From positions 744,001 to 808,000 of the forward strand of contig LNDX01000001.1 in NCBI GenBank assembly GCA_001464475.1: a stretch of 64,000 nt of DNA, in the 5' to 3' direction. The DNA comes from Flavobacteriaceae bacterium Ga0077528 (GTDB lineage Bacteria; Bacteroidota; Bacteroidia; Flavobacteriales; Flavobacteriaceae). The notes under the pieces are model-generated. The model was not told where the DNA came from. It saw only the letters and a list, made by a program, of their open reading frames with translations, and made no database searches. The position numbers and the translations under genes were made by a program. This document shows positions 1-9,156 of the stretch, in pieces; the first letter of the stretch is position 1, and the number at the start of each line of letters is the position of its first letter.

Positions 1-4
1 CATA

Positions 5-904
5 TTATTTTACAATTAATTTTTGAGTACTTCTGTTATTGTTTTCATCCTCAATTTGAACTAAATAAATGCCTTTTGATAAATTAGAAACATTTATATC
101 TTTTGAATTAGAAGTCAGTACCTTTTGACCTTGCGTAGAATAGATTTCAACTGATTTTATATTTGAATCTATTTCAATTGTGAAATTATCTGAAGCAGGA
201 TTTGGATATAAATTAAATTTAGCTTTTTGTTCATTATCAGTTAAGCCTAATGCCGAAGTTGTAAAACTTCCTAATATTCTATTTCCAACAAGAGTATTTG
301 AATATCCTCCAACGCTGTAATAGTATGTCGTATTTGGAGTTAAGTTCGTGAAATTAAAAGTAAATGGTGTCGGTGTATTTGTAGCAGTATTGGCAATGTA
401 ATTAAAAGTATTTAAAAATGTTGCGCTCAAACCATAAGCAACTTCAATTTGACTTTGAATTCCAAATGTATTTACTTGAAAGTCTATTTGCGCAGATGTT
501 GTAGTGATGTTAGAAACAACAGCATTTGTTGTGCTTGGTGGAGTTCCACCTGAAGTAAAACTACCAGTTATTGTTACAGCTGCTTGACTTGATGCGTCGT
601 AAGCGTCAATTGCATAATAATAAAGAGTATTTGGTATCAAATTTGTGACGTCTTGAAATGAAGCGACAGGAGTTGTTCCATTAAATGGTCCATTTGGCGG
701 ATAGCTTCCCGACATTGTAGGAGTTGTGTTTATTTGAACAAATGCATAAGTTGTACTATTTTGTGCATTAACAGAAAAATTAATTCGTGCTGAATTTGCA
801 GTAATATTTGAAACTGAAACGTTTGAAATAATTGGTGCAGAAAACCCTTGTATGCAGAATGTTAGAAATAATGAAAAAAAGAGCTTGTGTAATTTTGTTT
901 TCAT
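5..904 (-). CDS. Secreted fibronectin-III-like protein with T9SS C-terminal sorting domain
   Basis: This is a predicted cell-surface or secreted protein of about 299 residues. I place the start at the ATG at 904, because it gives a clean signal peptide (MKTKLHK then a hydrophobic stretch ending GFSA). A further in-frame ATG at 931 would put polar residues in front of it. Two Fn3-like units follow, each opening with a V-S-N-I-T-x-x-S-A motif and containing an N-T-x-Y-Y-Y segment. The last 75 residues form a type A T9SS sorting domain, with N-L-Y-P-N-P, a central G-Q-K-V, K-G-I-Y-L-V and a terminal K-L-I-V-K. The domain implies export by the type IX system, to which SprA in this window belongs. 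The substrate or ligand is unknown. Confidence 0.85.
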   Translation of the reverse strand: MKTKLHKLFFSLFLTFCIQGFSAPIISNVSVSNITANSARINFSVNAQNSTTYAFVQINTTPTMSGSYPPNGPFNGTTPVASFQDVTNLIPNTLYYYAIDAYDASSQAAVTITGSFTSGGTPPSTTNAVVSNITTTSAQIDFQVNTFGIQSQIEVAYGLSATFLNTFNYIANTATNTPTPFTFNFTNLTPNTTYYYSVGGYSNTLVGNRILGSFTTSALGLTDNEQKAKFNLYPNPASDNFTIEIDSNIKSVEIYSTQGQKVLTSNSKDINVSNLSKGIYLVQIEDENNNRSTQKLIVK

Positions 905-1091
905 AAATTTTGTTTTAAAGTTATGATGCAAAAATGTTATAACTTTTTTAATTTGATTTTTAACTTTTACGAAACACTACTTATTTTTCATGAAATCCAC
1001 AATAAATTACATAATGTAAACTGTAGTTAAAATTTTTATAATGAAATGATTTCGTCTTCGCTTTCTTTGTTAATTTGCAAAAAAAAATAGA

Positions 1092-2324
1092 ATGTCTGCA
1101 CGTTGGATTATCCTTTTTGTGATTATTGCAATCATTGAAATTTATGCATTTCAAGCTGTTAAAACTTTTACTAAAGTAAGATGGGTTAAACTTACTTATA
1201 TTATAATTTCTGTTCTTGCTGTAGCTTTTGTTTTTTATGGTTTTTCTAAATTTGATAGAGGTATAGGACAAACCCAAATGTTTATGATGACCATTGGAGT
1301 TATGCTATTAGTTATTGTTCCAAAATTATTGATAACATTTATCATGCTCCTTGAAGATACTCTTAGATTGATGTTAGGAACTAAGAATTATTTTACAAAT
1401 TATGGAAATGACACTTTTTTACCTGAAAGAAGAAAGTTTATTAGTCAAGTTGCGCTTGGAATTGCCGCAGTTCCATTTTTATCATTGATTTATGGAATGA
1501 CGATTGGTAAATATAATTATAAAGTATTAAGACAAACGTTATTTTTTGATGATTTACCAGATGCTTTTGATGGTTTTAAAATCACTCAAATTTCGGACAT
1601 TCATAGCGGTAGTTTTGATAATCCTGAAAAGATTAGCTATGCAGTTGATTTAATTAATGAACAAGAATCAGATTTGTTATTATTTACTGGCGATATTGTA
1701 AATACTCATGCAACCGAAATGCATCCATGGATTGATACTTTCAAGAAGATTAAAAATTATGAATTTGGAAAATTTTCTATACTTGGAAATCATGATTATG
1801 GTGAATATGTAGATTGGAAATCGGAGGAAGCAAAAAATAAAAATTTTGAAGACATCAAAGATTTACATCAACAAATAGATTTCAAGTTGATGTTGAACGA
1901 AAATACGAAAATAAAAAAAGGAAACGACGAAATTGCATTGGTTGGTGTTGAAAATTGGGGTGTAAAATTCAAGAAAGTTGGTGATTTGAATAAAGCTTCA
2001 GAAAACTTGAACAAAGAAGATTTCAAAATTTTAATGAGTCACGATCCGAGTCATTGGGATGCAGAAGTAAAAGATCATCCTAAAAATTTCCATTTAACAC
2101 TTTCTGGGCACACTCACGGATTTCAATTTGGAATAGAAATTCCAGGAATTATAAAATGGAGTCCTGTGGAATATGTTTACAAACAATGGGCTGGTTTATA
2201 TGAAAATGTTGGAAAATATATTTACGTAAATAGAGGTTTTGGGTTTCATGCTTACCCTGGAAGAGTAGGAATTATGCCTGAAATTACTGTAATTGAACTA
2301 AAAAAAGGCAAAAATGTAGTATAA
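1092..2324 (+). CDS. Membrane-anchored metallophosphoesterase
   Basis: This 410-residue protein has about four hydrophobic helices in its first 150 residues, followed by a calcineurin-like phosphoesterase domain facing away from the membrane segment. The metal-binding motifs appear in the usual order: Q-I-S-D-I-H near residue 170, T-G-D-I-V-N near 200, L-G-N-H-D-Y-G near 230, M-S-H-D-P near 315 and S-G-H-T-H-G near 340. These fit a dinuclear metal centre, and the architecture is that of the YkuE/YaeI-like membrane metallophosphoesterases. Those family members have been linked to lipid or UDP-sugar-lipid hydrolysis, but the substrate here cannot be read from sequence. It stands alone, upstream of the thioredoxin-like gene. 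Confidence 0.85.
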   Translation: MSARWIILFVIIAIIEIYAFQAVKTFTKVRWVKLTYIIISVLAVAFVFYGFSKFDRGIGQTQMFMMTIGVMLLVIVPKLLITFIMLLEDTLRLMLGTKNYFTNYGNDTFLPERRKFISQVALGIAAVPFLSLIYGMTIGKYNYKVLRQTLFFDDLPDAFDGFKITQISDIHSGSFDNPEKISYAVDLINEQESDLLLFTGDIVNTHATEMHPWIDTFKKIKNYEFGKFSILGNHDYGEYVDWKSEEAKNKNFEDIKDLHQQIDFKLMLNENTKIKKGNDEIALVGVENWGVKFKKVGDLNKASENLNKEDFKILMSHDPSHWDAEVKDHPKNFHLTLSGHTHGFQFGIEIPGIIKWSPVEYVYKQWAGLYENVGKYIYVNRGFGFHAYPGRVGIMPEITVIELKKGKNVV

Positions 2325-2338
2325 TTAGTTAAAAATGC

Positions 2339-2346
2339 TACATTTG
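2339..2346 (+). promoter_or_regulatory. Putative -7 element (TACATTTG) for the thioredoxin-like gene
   Basis: TACATTTG matches the Bacteroidota TAnnTTTG consensus and lies 52 bases before the start of the thioredoxin-like gene. I do not see a convincing TTTG at the -33 position, so the call is tentative. Confidence 0.35.
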
Positions 2347-2398
2347 TATTACTAATACTTTCTTTTTTATAAAAAGAATATATAAATAACTAGGTTTT

Positions 2399-2695
2399 AT
2401 GTCAAAATTTGGCGAACTTATAAATGCTCAAGTTCCTGTGTTAATTGACTTTTACACAGAGTGGAACGAATCTTCAGTGTCGATGCATCCAGTTATTAGA
2501 GATGTTGCGGCTGCGCTTGGCGATAGAGCAAAAGTGATTAAAATTGATGTGGATAAAAACCAAGAATTAGCCGAAGCACTTCGAATAAAAGGTTTACCAA
2601 CACTTATGATTTATAAAGAAGGTCAAATGGTGTGGAGACAATCAGGTGAATTGGATGCTAATACTATAATTGGTTTAGTTCAAGAACAAGTCTAA
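2399..2695 (+). CDS. Thioredoxin-fold protein lacking all cysteines
   Basis: The 98 residues follow thioredoxin from end to end. They show V-L-I-D-F-Y-T-E-W at the active-site strand, I-D-V-D-K-N in the middle, the cis-proline loop G-L-P-T near residue 65 and G-x-x-x-x-x-x-I near the end. Where a thioredoxin has W-C-G-P-C this protein has W-N-E-S-S, and there is no cysteine anywhere. It therefore cannot do disulfide exchange. More likely roles are binding, scaffolding or chaperoning. There is no signal peptide, so it should be cytosolic. It converges on the deacetylase gene, overlapping it by four bases at the 3' ends. Confidence 0.8.
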   Translation: MSKFGELINAQVPVLIDFYTEWNESSVSMHPVIRDVAAALGDRAKVIKIDVDKNQELAEALRIKGLPTLMIYKEGQMVWRQSGELDANTIIGLVQEQV

Positions 2696-3324
2696 TCAAT
2701 TTTTTCACAAACAAATCCTTTTTTCTTTAAGAATTCTAAGGTTCTTGGTAAGACATATTCCAAGTTCGTGAATGCTTTTTTGCTATCGTGAAAAACGATA
2801 ATACTTCCAGATTTTACATTTTTTAAAACATTTTCTAAACATTTTTCCATAGAAATTGTATTATCAAAATCATAAGAAATGATGTCCCACATTATTATTT
2901 TATAACCAAATTTTCGTAATATTTTAGATTGCGATGGTTTTATTTTGCCATAAGGTGGACGAAATAGTTTGCAGTATTCAGTGTTCAGTTTGCAGTGTTC
3001 AGTTTCGTATAATTTGACATTTTTAATGTAATCTGAAGTATTAGTTTTCCATCCATTTAAATGATTGAAAGTGTGATTTCCAATAGAATGTCCTTCGTTG
3101 ATTACTTTCTGAAAAATATCCGGATATTTTCTAACGTTATCTCCTATGCAGAAGAAGGTTGCTTTGGCATTGTATTCTTTTAAATTTGATAAAACCCATT
3201 CTGTGATTTCAGGAGTTGGTCCATCATCAAATGTTAAATAGACTTTATTTTCATTGTTAGGAATATCCCAAACATAGTTTGAAAATAGTTTCTTAAATAT
3301 CCAATGTGCTTTTACCCAATTCAT
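2692..3324 (-). CDS. NodB-type polysaccharide deacetylase
   Basis: This 210-residue protein belongs to carbohydrate esterase family 4. T-F-D-D-G-P near residue 31 holds the catalytic base and the metal Asp. G-N-H-T-F-N-H near 83 supplies the two metal histidines. R-P-P-Y-G at 122 and I-V-F-H-D near 175 complete the site. The enzyme should remove N-acetyl groups from a cell-wall or exopolysaccharide amino sugar. There is no clear signal peptide. Residues 108-120 (T-E-H-C-K-L-N-T-E-Y-C-K-L) are encoded by an imperfect tandem DNA repeat in a linker just before R-P-P-Y-G and look like an in-frame insertion. A TACATTTG element ends just four bases before the start codon. Confidence 0.9.
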   Translation of the reverse strand: MNWVKAHWIFKKLFSNYVWDIPNNENKVYLTFDDGPTPEITEWVLSNLKEYNAKATFFCIGDNVRKYPDIFQKVINEGHSIGNHTFNHLNGWKTNTSDYIKNVKLYETEHCKLNTEYCKLFRPPYGKIKPSQSKILRKFGYKIIMWDIISYDFDNTISMEKCLENVLKNVKSGSIIVFHDSKKAFTNLEYVLPRTLEFLKKKGFVCEKID

Positions 3325-3328
3325 AATT

Positions 3329-3336
3329 CAAATGTA
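3329..3336 (-). promoter_or_regulatory. Putative -7 element (TACATTTG on the minus strand) immediately before the deacetylase start
   Basis: Read on the minus strand, the bases are TACATTTG, a full match to TAnnTTTG. The ATG begins at 3324, only four bases away, so transcription would start at or next to the A of the ATG. No TTTG at -33 is evident. Confidence 0.4.
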
Positions 3337-3341
3337 TATAA

Positions 3342-3373
3342 AAAGTGCCGATAAATTAATCTATCGGCACTTT
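3342..3373 (-). terminator. Rho-independent terminator of the DUF2723 gene
   Basis: A 12-base-pair perfect stem (AAAGTGCCGATA with TATCGGCACTTT) has an eight-base loop. On the minus strand it is followed by a U-rich run. It lies 20 bases beyond the stop codon of the DUF2723 gene and just ahead of the deacetylase promoter. Confidence 0.8.
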
Positions 3374-3392
3374 GTTATTTTTATAAAATCAA

Positions 3393-6300
3393 TTATTCCA
3401 TATCGCGTTGAAATCTTGGGAATCGATTATTATAACTATTAAATTCATTTCTGTTTTTGTTATAAAATTCAATATCATCATTAGCTTTCATTACTTTTAA
3501 TAAACTTCTATAACGTTCTATATCGGTAACGATATCTGTAGCCATAAAACTTTGGTCAGAAGAATTGAAAGTACTATAATATCTCAAATTGTCTTTATAT
3601 TTTGATGTGAGTTTAGTTATTAAATCTCTTGCTTTTTGTTTTTCACCTGTTTTATAATAACCACCAACAAAAGGTTCAAGCGTTAAATAATAACCATAGT
3701 AATCTATCGGTGTCTTAGTAATTGCCAAATCAATAACTTTTTTGGCCTTATCAATTTTACCTTCTTTTATCAATAACTCCATTAATCTAGAAAGATTGGT
3801 TCTGTAAGAAATACTATTTCTTCTAGTTTCTGGATCGTGGTAAATTTTAGTGCTTTCTCCATTACCCCATTTCCAATTGGTTGCAAGTTTGTACATTTTT
3901 TCTGTATCGATTTGCCCCATATCTGGATAGTTTTCTTCAATTACTGGAGTTTTTATTGGTACTAATTTATACACCATACCATCAAGCTGAAGATAATCTT
4001 TCATCCATAGGTAATCATCATCTCCAAAACTTCCAGGGCTAAAATAAATAGGTCTTTTCCAATTATTGTTGTTTAAGATATCAAACATAATTAGTCGATT
4101 CTTATATAAAGCACCACCTTTTAAGTCGATATCAATAAAAGGAACAATCGAATCATTTTGTGCTGGATTAACAACCTTATTTGCTATCACAGCATTTTTA
4201 TCAATAGGAATTCTAACTTTATTTGTTGGAAAGAAATGAAGTTTGTGTCCACTTTGCATCTCAACAGTGGTTATGGTGTCTTCACTTTTTGCAAAGTTTA
4301 TAAAATCTTTAAGTAACCATCTGTTTTCAGTTTGCTTATTAAATAGAATAGCGTCTCTGTTATCTGCTACATATTGCTGATGCTCGAATGAAATTGGTAA
4401 ACCATCTGCTTTATAGGTTTTAAGTTTCATTTGATCAATGTACCAATCGGTCATTAATAAGCTAGTATTTACAATTTTCACATCGGTTCTGTATCCTTCA
4501 ATCTCTTGAGCATACCATAATGGGAAGGTATCATTATCACCAATTGTAAATAGTATAGCATTTGGATCACAAGAGTCAAGGTAATTTTTAGCCATTGCTA
4601 ATGCTGTATATCTTCCTGAACGATCATGGTCGTCCCAGTTTTGTGATGCCATTAAAACAGGAGCAGCCAATAAACTTGCAGCAACTACTATTGGTCCGGC
4701 AATTTTTGCAGCTACTTTTTCTTTTATCATTTCATAGATTGCATAAACTCCAAAACCAATCCAAATTGCAAATACATAAAATGAGCCAACTAAAGCGTAA
4801 TCTCTTTCACGAGGTTCAAATGGTCTTTCGTTAAGATAAATTTTTAATGCTAAGCCAGTGAATAAGAACAAAGCTAGCAAAACGTAGAAACTTTTTAAAT
4901 CTCTTTGTGCATGATACATCAAACCAATCAAACCTAAAAATAGAGGTATAAAATAGTATAAGTTTCTTCCTTTATTATTTTTAATATCTTGAGTTAAATT
5001 TTCTTGTGAACCTAAGTGAATTTCATCAATGAATTTTATTCCGCTTAACCAGTTTCCATCTAAATTATCATATCTACCTTGATTGTCGTTTTGTCTTCCA
5101 ACAAAATTCCATAACAAATAACGACCATACATATAACCAAATTGATATTCAATCATAAAACTAAGATTGTCAAAAGTTGATGGTTTTTCAATGTCAAGAT
5201 AGTCACCATATGCTTTTAAGAAAGAAACATAACCATCATTATCAATTTTGCCACTTGCGTAGGCTTGTCTGAATTCTGCAACAACGTCGGTTAATTCTTT
5301 TTCTTCAACATATTCAGATTTTACTTTGAATTTTGGAACTCCTGTAAAGTTCATATATCCTTCAATGTTGTCAGTACTCCACATTCTTGGAAGTATTGCT
5401 TTATGATTATCATCGGTGTTTTGCTCTGCATTTTTATAATCGTTTACAATCACATATTTTCCAGAAGCTTCGTCTCTTTCATAGTTTGGAGCTTTGTCTA
5501 AATATGGATTATCCTCATCCAAACCAGCAAAGGCATCAGTATATTGTGGGCCATAAAATAATGGATTGATTCCGTATTGTTCACGATTGTAATAAGCTAA
5601 TACTTCGGCAGCATCTGATGGTTTATTTTCGTTTATTGGTGTGTTTGCATTAGCTCTAATAGGTAACATCATCCAAGTTGAAAATCCTATTAATACAAAT
5701 AAAATACAAAGTAAAACAGTGTTGTATGTTGGATGTTCTTTTTTTCTAGTGTATTTCAATCCAAAATAAAAGAAAGCTACAATAAGAAGTAACGCAAAAA
5801 TAGTTCCTGAGTTAAAAGGTAACCCAAGGTTGTTTACCATGAAAATTTCAGTTTTACCAAAGAAAGCTAATGTGTAAGGCAATAAAAGCTTAAAAATGAA
5901 AAGTAATACTGCAATAATAATTATATTGGCTAGAATGAAATTTGTAACAGTTACTTTTTTGTAGTTTTTAAAGAAGTATAAAAAACCAATTGAAGGAATG
6001 GTTAACAAAGCCATAAAGTGAACACCAAACGATAAACCAACTACTAAACTAATTAGTAATAACCATCTGTTTCCTTTTGGCTCATGCATTTCTTGTTCCC
6101 ATCTTAAGCCAAGCCAAAAAAGTAGTGCAATAAGTAAAGTTGCCATTGCATAAACTTCTGCTTCAACAGCATTAAACCAAAAACTATCTGAAAAAGTGAA
6201 TGCTAATGCTCCAACAAATGAACTTCCTAAAATAACTTTGATATTATTATTGTCTATTTCTGTGTATGACGAAATGATTTTCTTTAACAAAATGGTAGAA

Positions 6301-6593
6301 GACCAAAACATAAAAAGAATGGTGAAAGCACTAGAAAACACAGACATCATGTTAACCATAAAAGCTACTTTGTCGCTACTAGTTGCAAACATAGCAAAGA
6401 AAGCTCCAAGCATTTGAAATAATGGTGCGCCTGGTGGATGTCCTACCTCAAGTTTAGCAGCTGTTGCAATATATTCTCCACAATCCCAAAAACTCATTGT
6501 GGGCTCTACTGTTAAAGTATAGGTAATTAGTGCAATTGAAAAAGCAGCCCAACCTAAAATGTTATTCCACTTTTTGAAATCAAATGTTGTCAT
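3393..6593 (-). CDS. GT117/DUF2723 family polytopic membrane protein
   Basis: This 1066-residue protein has about ten transmembrane helices in its first 660 residues, a large soluble region and a helical C-terminus that looks TPR-like (around residues 930-1010, K-I-D-K-A-K-K-V-I-D). The conserved N-terminal segment W-D-C-G-E-Y-I-A-T-A-A-K-L with G-H-P-P-G-A-P matches DUF2723, now also called glycosyltransferase family 117. The acidic residues in that loop resemble the catalytic region of GT-C enzymes that use lipid-linked sugars. A role in surface glycan or protein glycosylation is an inference. It is a single-gene unit with its own terminator. Confidence 0.85.
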   Translation of the reverse strand: MTTFDFKKWNNILGWAAFSIALITYTLTVEPTMSFWDCGEYIATAAKLEVGHPPGAPLFQMLGAFFAMFATSSDKVAFMVNMMSVFSSAFTILFMFWSSTILLKKIISSYTEIDNNNIKVILGSSFVGALAFTFSDSFWFNAVEAEVYAMATLLIALLFWLGLRWEQEMHEPKGNRWLLLISLVVGLSFGVHFMALLTIPSIGFLYFFKNYKKVTVTNFILANIIIIAVLLFIFKLLLPYTLAFFGKTEIFMVNNLGLPFNSGTIFALLLIVAFFYFGLKYTRKKEHPTYNTVLLCILFVLIGFSTWMMLPIRANANTPINENKPSDAAEVLAYYNREQYGINPLFYGPQYTDAFAGLDEDNPYLDKAPNYERDEASGKYVIVNDYKNAEQNTDDNHKAILPRMWSTDNIEGYMNFTGVPKFKVKSEYVEEKELTDVVAEFRQAYASGKIDNDGYVSFLKAYGDYLDIEKPSTFDNLSFMIEYQFGYMYGRYLLWNFVGRQNDNQGRYDNLDGNWLSGIKFIDEIHLGSQENLTQDIKNNKGRNLYYFIPLFLGLIGLMYHAQRDLKSFYVLLALFLFTGLALKIYLNERPFEPRERDYALVGSFYVFAIWIGFGVYAIYEMIKEKVAAKIAGPIVVAASLLAAPVLMASQNWDDHDRSGRYTALAMAKNYLDSCDPNAILFTIGDNDTFPLWYAQEIEGYRTDVKIVNTSLLMTDWYIDQMKLKTYKADGLPISFEHQQYVADNRDAILFNKQTENRWLLKDFINFAKSEDTITTVEMQSGHKLHFFPTNKVRIPIDKNAVIANKVVNPAQNDSIVPFIDIDLKGGALYKNRLIMFDILNNNNWKRPIYFSPGSFGDDDYLWMKDYLQLDGMVYKLVPIKTPVIEENYPDMGQIDTEKMYKLATNWKWGNGESTKIYHDPETRRNSISYRTNLSRLMELLIKEGKIDKAKKVIDLAITKTPIDYYGYYLTLEPFVGGYYKTGEKQKARDLITKLTSKYKDNLRYYSTFNSSDQSFMATDIVTDIERYRSLLKVMKANDDIEFYNKNRNEFNSYNNRFPRFQRDME

Positions 6594-6705
6594 ATATAAT
6601 TATGATGTTAATTCAGATGCAAAGAAACTATTTTTTTATCGAAACCACATAAATTGCAGTTGATAAAATTTTCTTAATTACTTGCTGCTAAAAGTTTTTT
6701 ATTAA

Positions 6706-7392
6706 TTATTCTTTAATTTTAAATTCTAATCCAATAAATCTTGTGCTTTCAATTGAAATATTTTTGTCTTCTTGAAAGTACTTTCTAATTTTAGTTATAA
6801 AAACATCCATACTTCTTCCTGAAAAGTAATCGTCATTTTTCCAAATATTTTTTAAGATAGCCTCTCTTTTAATTAATTGATTTCTATTTTGATAAAGATA
6901 TTCAATTAGTAGTGCTTCTTTTTCGGTTAGTTGTTGTGTACTATTATCTTTTTTTAAACATAACCTTTTGGTGTCAAAAATGTACTTGCCTATTGAGATT
7001 TCTTGAACTGTTGGTGTCTTAAAATTGAGTTCACTTCTTTTTAAAATGTTATTTAATCTTAAAATTAATTCTTCAACTTCAAATGGTTTGACTATATAAT
7101 CATCTGCGCCAAGTTGTAGTCCTTTTATCTTATCTTCTTTTAATTGTTTGGCCGTTAGAAAAATGAAAGGCGTTTCAGGATTTATTTTTATAAGTTCTTC
7201 TGCAAGCTCAAAACCATCCATTTTTGGCATCATAACATCTAGAATGCAAATGTCAAAACTATTTCTTTTGAAAATTTCTAATGCTTTAATTCCGTTTTCA
7301 GCCCAAACGACATCAAAATCATGAAGCTGTAAGTACTGAATTAATACATTTGAAAAATCAAAATCATCTTCGGCTAAAAGAATTTTTTTCAT
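6706..7392 (-). CDS. OmpR-family response regulator, RprY-like
   Basis: This is a 228-residue two-domain regulator. The receiver domain (about residues 1-120) has the acidic pair E-D-D near residue 8, the phospho-acceptor Asp in C-I-L-D-V-M-M-P near 52, the Thr of F-L-T-A-K and the Lys of I-V-K-P-F. The C-terminal winged helix (about 135-228) contains L-T-E-K-E-A and the G-R-S-M-D-V-F-I recognition region. It lies four bases downstream of the histidine kinase gene, so the two are almost certainly co-transcribed partners. Their arrangement and size resemble Bacteroides RprX/RprY. The target genes are unknown. Confidence 0.9.
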   Translation of the reverse strand: MKKILLAEDDFDFSNVLIQYLQLHDFDVVWAENGIKALEIFKRNSFDICILDVMMPKMDGFELAEELIKINPETPFIFLTAKQLKEDKIKGLQLGADDYIVKPFEVEELILRLNNILKRSELNFKTPTVQEISIGKYIFDTKRLCLKKDNSTQQLTEKEALLIEYLYQNRNQLIKREAILKNIWKNDDYFSGRSMDVFITKIRKYFQEDKNISIESTRFIGLEFKIKE

Positions 7393-7396
7393 AATG

Positions 7397-8752
7397 CTAA
7401 GATGGAATTGATAAAATGAATTGTGTTCCTTTTCCTAAATCGCTTACCAAATTAATAGTTCCTTTGTGTGCTTTAATTATTTGGTCTACATAATACAGTC
7501 CAAGTCCTAAACCTTTTGTGTTATGAAGGTTTCCTTGTTCTACTCTATAGAATTTGTCAAAAAGTAACGATTGTTTGTTTTTTGCAATTCCTATTCCGTC
7601 ATCTTCAATACAAATTTTGAATTCATTATTTTGCAAATTTGTAGTTACGAAAATGGTTTTGGCGCCATATTTAACAGCATTGTCTAAAACATTAATTATT
7701 GCAGTTGTGAGATGAAATCTGTCTAAAGTTAATTGTGTTTCTGAATTAAAATTTGTTTTAATATCTATTGTTGGATTAGCCATTTTGAAATCATTTACTA
7801 TGGTTTCCAAGAAAACATTGATTTTTGTTTTTTCTTTTTGCAATTCAATTTCTTCAAAACCTAAGGAGTTACTCATTACCTGATCTATCAAACTTTGTAA
7901 ACGCTCATTTTGACGGTTTATAGTTTGAATCAATTGATTGTAAACTAAATCATTTTCTTTTACTTCTTTACGCTCTAATATTTTTGTAGATACCGATAAA
8001 GTTGTAAGTGGTGTTTTTAGTTCATGAGTGATGTTGTTTATAAAGTCTGTTTTAATATCACTAATTTTCTTTTGTTTTATTAATGATTTTAGAGTTACTA
8101 CAAATATCGAAACTAAGGTAATAATTGAGGCTATCGCAAAAAACAGCAATAATGACATCCTTTTAAGAATAATTAATTCCCAGTTTTTTACAGAAACATA
8201 TAAGCTATCCTCAGTAAGCAATTTGTAATTTGATTTTGATGTATTTGAACTTGTGGTTCCAACGTAGTTTCTAACTAAAAAAGCGTCTTCAAGCGAAGCT
8301 AAATTGCCATACATTTTGTTTTCAATAAAAGGTTTTGCAGCAAATAATGTATCTGCTTTTTTAGTGTTGTTGTAGATTACAAATTTGTTTAAGATTATTG
8401 CAAAATCGATTTCGTTATCTGGAAACTCTTTTTCAAATTTCTTTTGTAGTTTTTCGGTTAATTGCTTTCTAAAATGATTTTCTATGAATTGTTTTTTTAT
8501 TTGACTTCTATAATTTCTATCAATAAGATAGTTTTCTGCTAATTCTTTGTACATGAAATCTTTATTGTTAAATAAAGTACTGTCAATATCGCTATAATCA
8601 TTTGTAATAGAGGCAAGTTTTTCTTTTACTTCAAGACGAAATTGCGCTACTTTATAATTGTAAGTAGTTTTTACCAAGTAATATTGCATGACGCAAAGCA
8701 CTACAAGGATAAATCCTGATAAAAGAGTTAATATGTTTATTTTTTGCTTCAT
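7397..8752 (-). CDS. Sensor histidine kinase, RprX-like
   Basis: The start at 8752 (MKQKINIL) gives a standard first transmembrane helix. An upstream in-frame ATG at 8797 would add 15 unneeded residues. The protein has about 451 residues: a helix near 7-27, a periplasmic sensor region of roughly 180 residues with no family I recognise, and a second helix near 205-228. The DHp domain follows with the phospho-accepting His in N-I-T-H-E-L-K-T-P-L. The ATPase domain has N-V-L-D-N-A-V-K-Y, D-D-G-I-G-I and G-L-G-L-G-L-Y-Y-V. It should phosphorylate the adjacent OmpR-type regulator. On the minus strand TATTTTTG (8767-8774) is a possible -7 element. Confidence 0.9.
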   Translation of the reverse strand: MKQKINILTLLSGFILVVLCVMQYYLVKTTYNYKVAQFRLEVKEKLASITNDYSDIDSTLFNNKDFMYKELAENYLIDRNYRSQIKKQFIENHFRKQLTEKLQKKFEKEFPDNEIDFAIILNKFVIYNNTKKADTLFAAKPFIENKMYGNLASLEDAFLVRNYVGTTSSNTSKSNYKLLTEDSLYVSVKNWELIILKRMSLLLFFAIASIITLVSIFVVTLKSLIKQKKISDIKTDFINNITHELKTPLTTLSVSTKILERKEVKENDLVYNQLIQTINRQNERLQSLIDQVMSNSLGFEEIELQKEKTKINVFLETIVNDFKMANPTIDIKTNFNSETQLTLDRFHLTTAIINVLDNAVKYGAKTIFVTTNLQNNEFKICIEDDGIGIAKNKQSLLFDKFYRVEQGNLHNTKGLGLGLYYVDQIIKAHKGTINLVSDLGKGTQFILSIPS

Positions 8753-8940
8753 AATAAAATCAGATTCAAAAATAGCACGATTTATTGTAAAAATCATTTT
8801 TTATTCTTCCTTTAACCTACGATTAACTTTCAAATACATTCTATGCAGAAAATGGTGGTTTTGTAATATGTATAAAATTAGCACATTAGGTTTCGGATTA
8901 AATACATTTTTTAAAATTTTAAATAAAAGTTGAATAAATG

Positions 8941-8971
8941 TTTGCTTAAAATAAAATTTGTATTAAATTTG
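8941..8971 (+). promoter_or_regulatory. Promoter of tRNA-Gln
   Basis: TTTG at 8941-8944, a 19-base spacer and TAAATTTG at 8964-8971 match the Bacteroidota sigma-A consensus exactly. The tRNA begins 22 bases after the -7 element. Confidence 0.75.
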
Positions 8972-8992
8972 CACCCGCATTAAAGCACTTAT

Positions 8993-9063
8993 TGGTCTAT
9001 GGTGTAATGGTAACACAACTGTTTTTGGTGCAGTCTTTCTAGGTTCGAGTCCTAGTAGACCAA
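8993..9063 (+). tRNA. tRNA-Gln (anticodon TTG)
   Basis: The 71 bases fold into a complete cloverleaf. The acceptor stem is TGGTCTA with TAGACCA, the D stem GTG with CAC around TAATGGTAA, and the anticodon stem ACTGT with GCAGT (one T-G pair). The loop TTTTGGT gives anticodon TTG. The T stem is CTAGG with CCTAG around TTCGAGT. CCA is not encoded. The gene stands alone with its own promoter and terminator. Confidence 0.95.
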
Positions 9064-9064
9064 C

Positions 9065-9097
9065 AAAAAATCCCAACATTTCTGTTGGGATTTTTTA
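9065..9097. terminator. Bidirectional terminator between tRNA-Gln and the usp gene
   Basis: ATCCCAACA pairs with TGTTGGGAT across a four-base loop. It is flanked by six A bases on the left and six T bases on the right, so it can end the tRNA transcript on the plus strand and the usp transcript on the minus strand. Confidence 0.85.
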
Positions 9098-9156
9098 TTT
9101 TAATAAGTATAAAAAATCTATCAATTTAATTGATGGATTTTTATTTTATATGATTG

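Noticed and set aside
981..1277. 98-codon open frame on the minus strand across the start of the metallophosphoesterase gene
   Set aside because: It overlaps a strongly supported gene, is Asn/Lys/Ser-rich low-complexity sequence expected by chance in AT-rich DNA, and shows no family motif.
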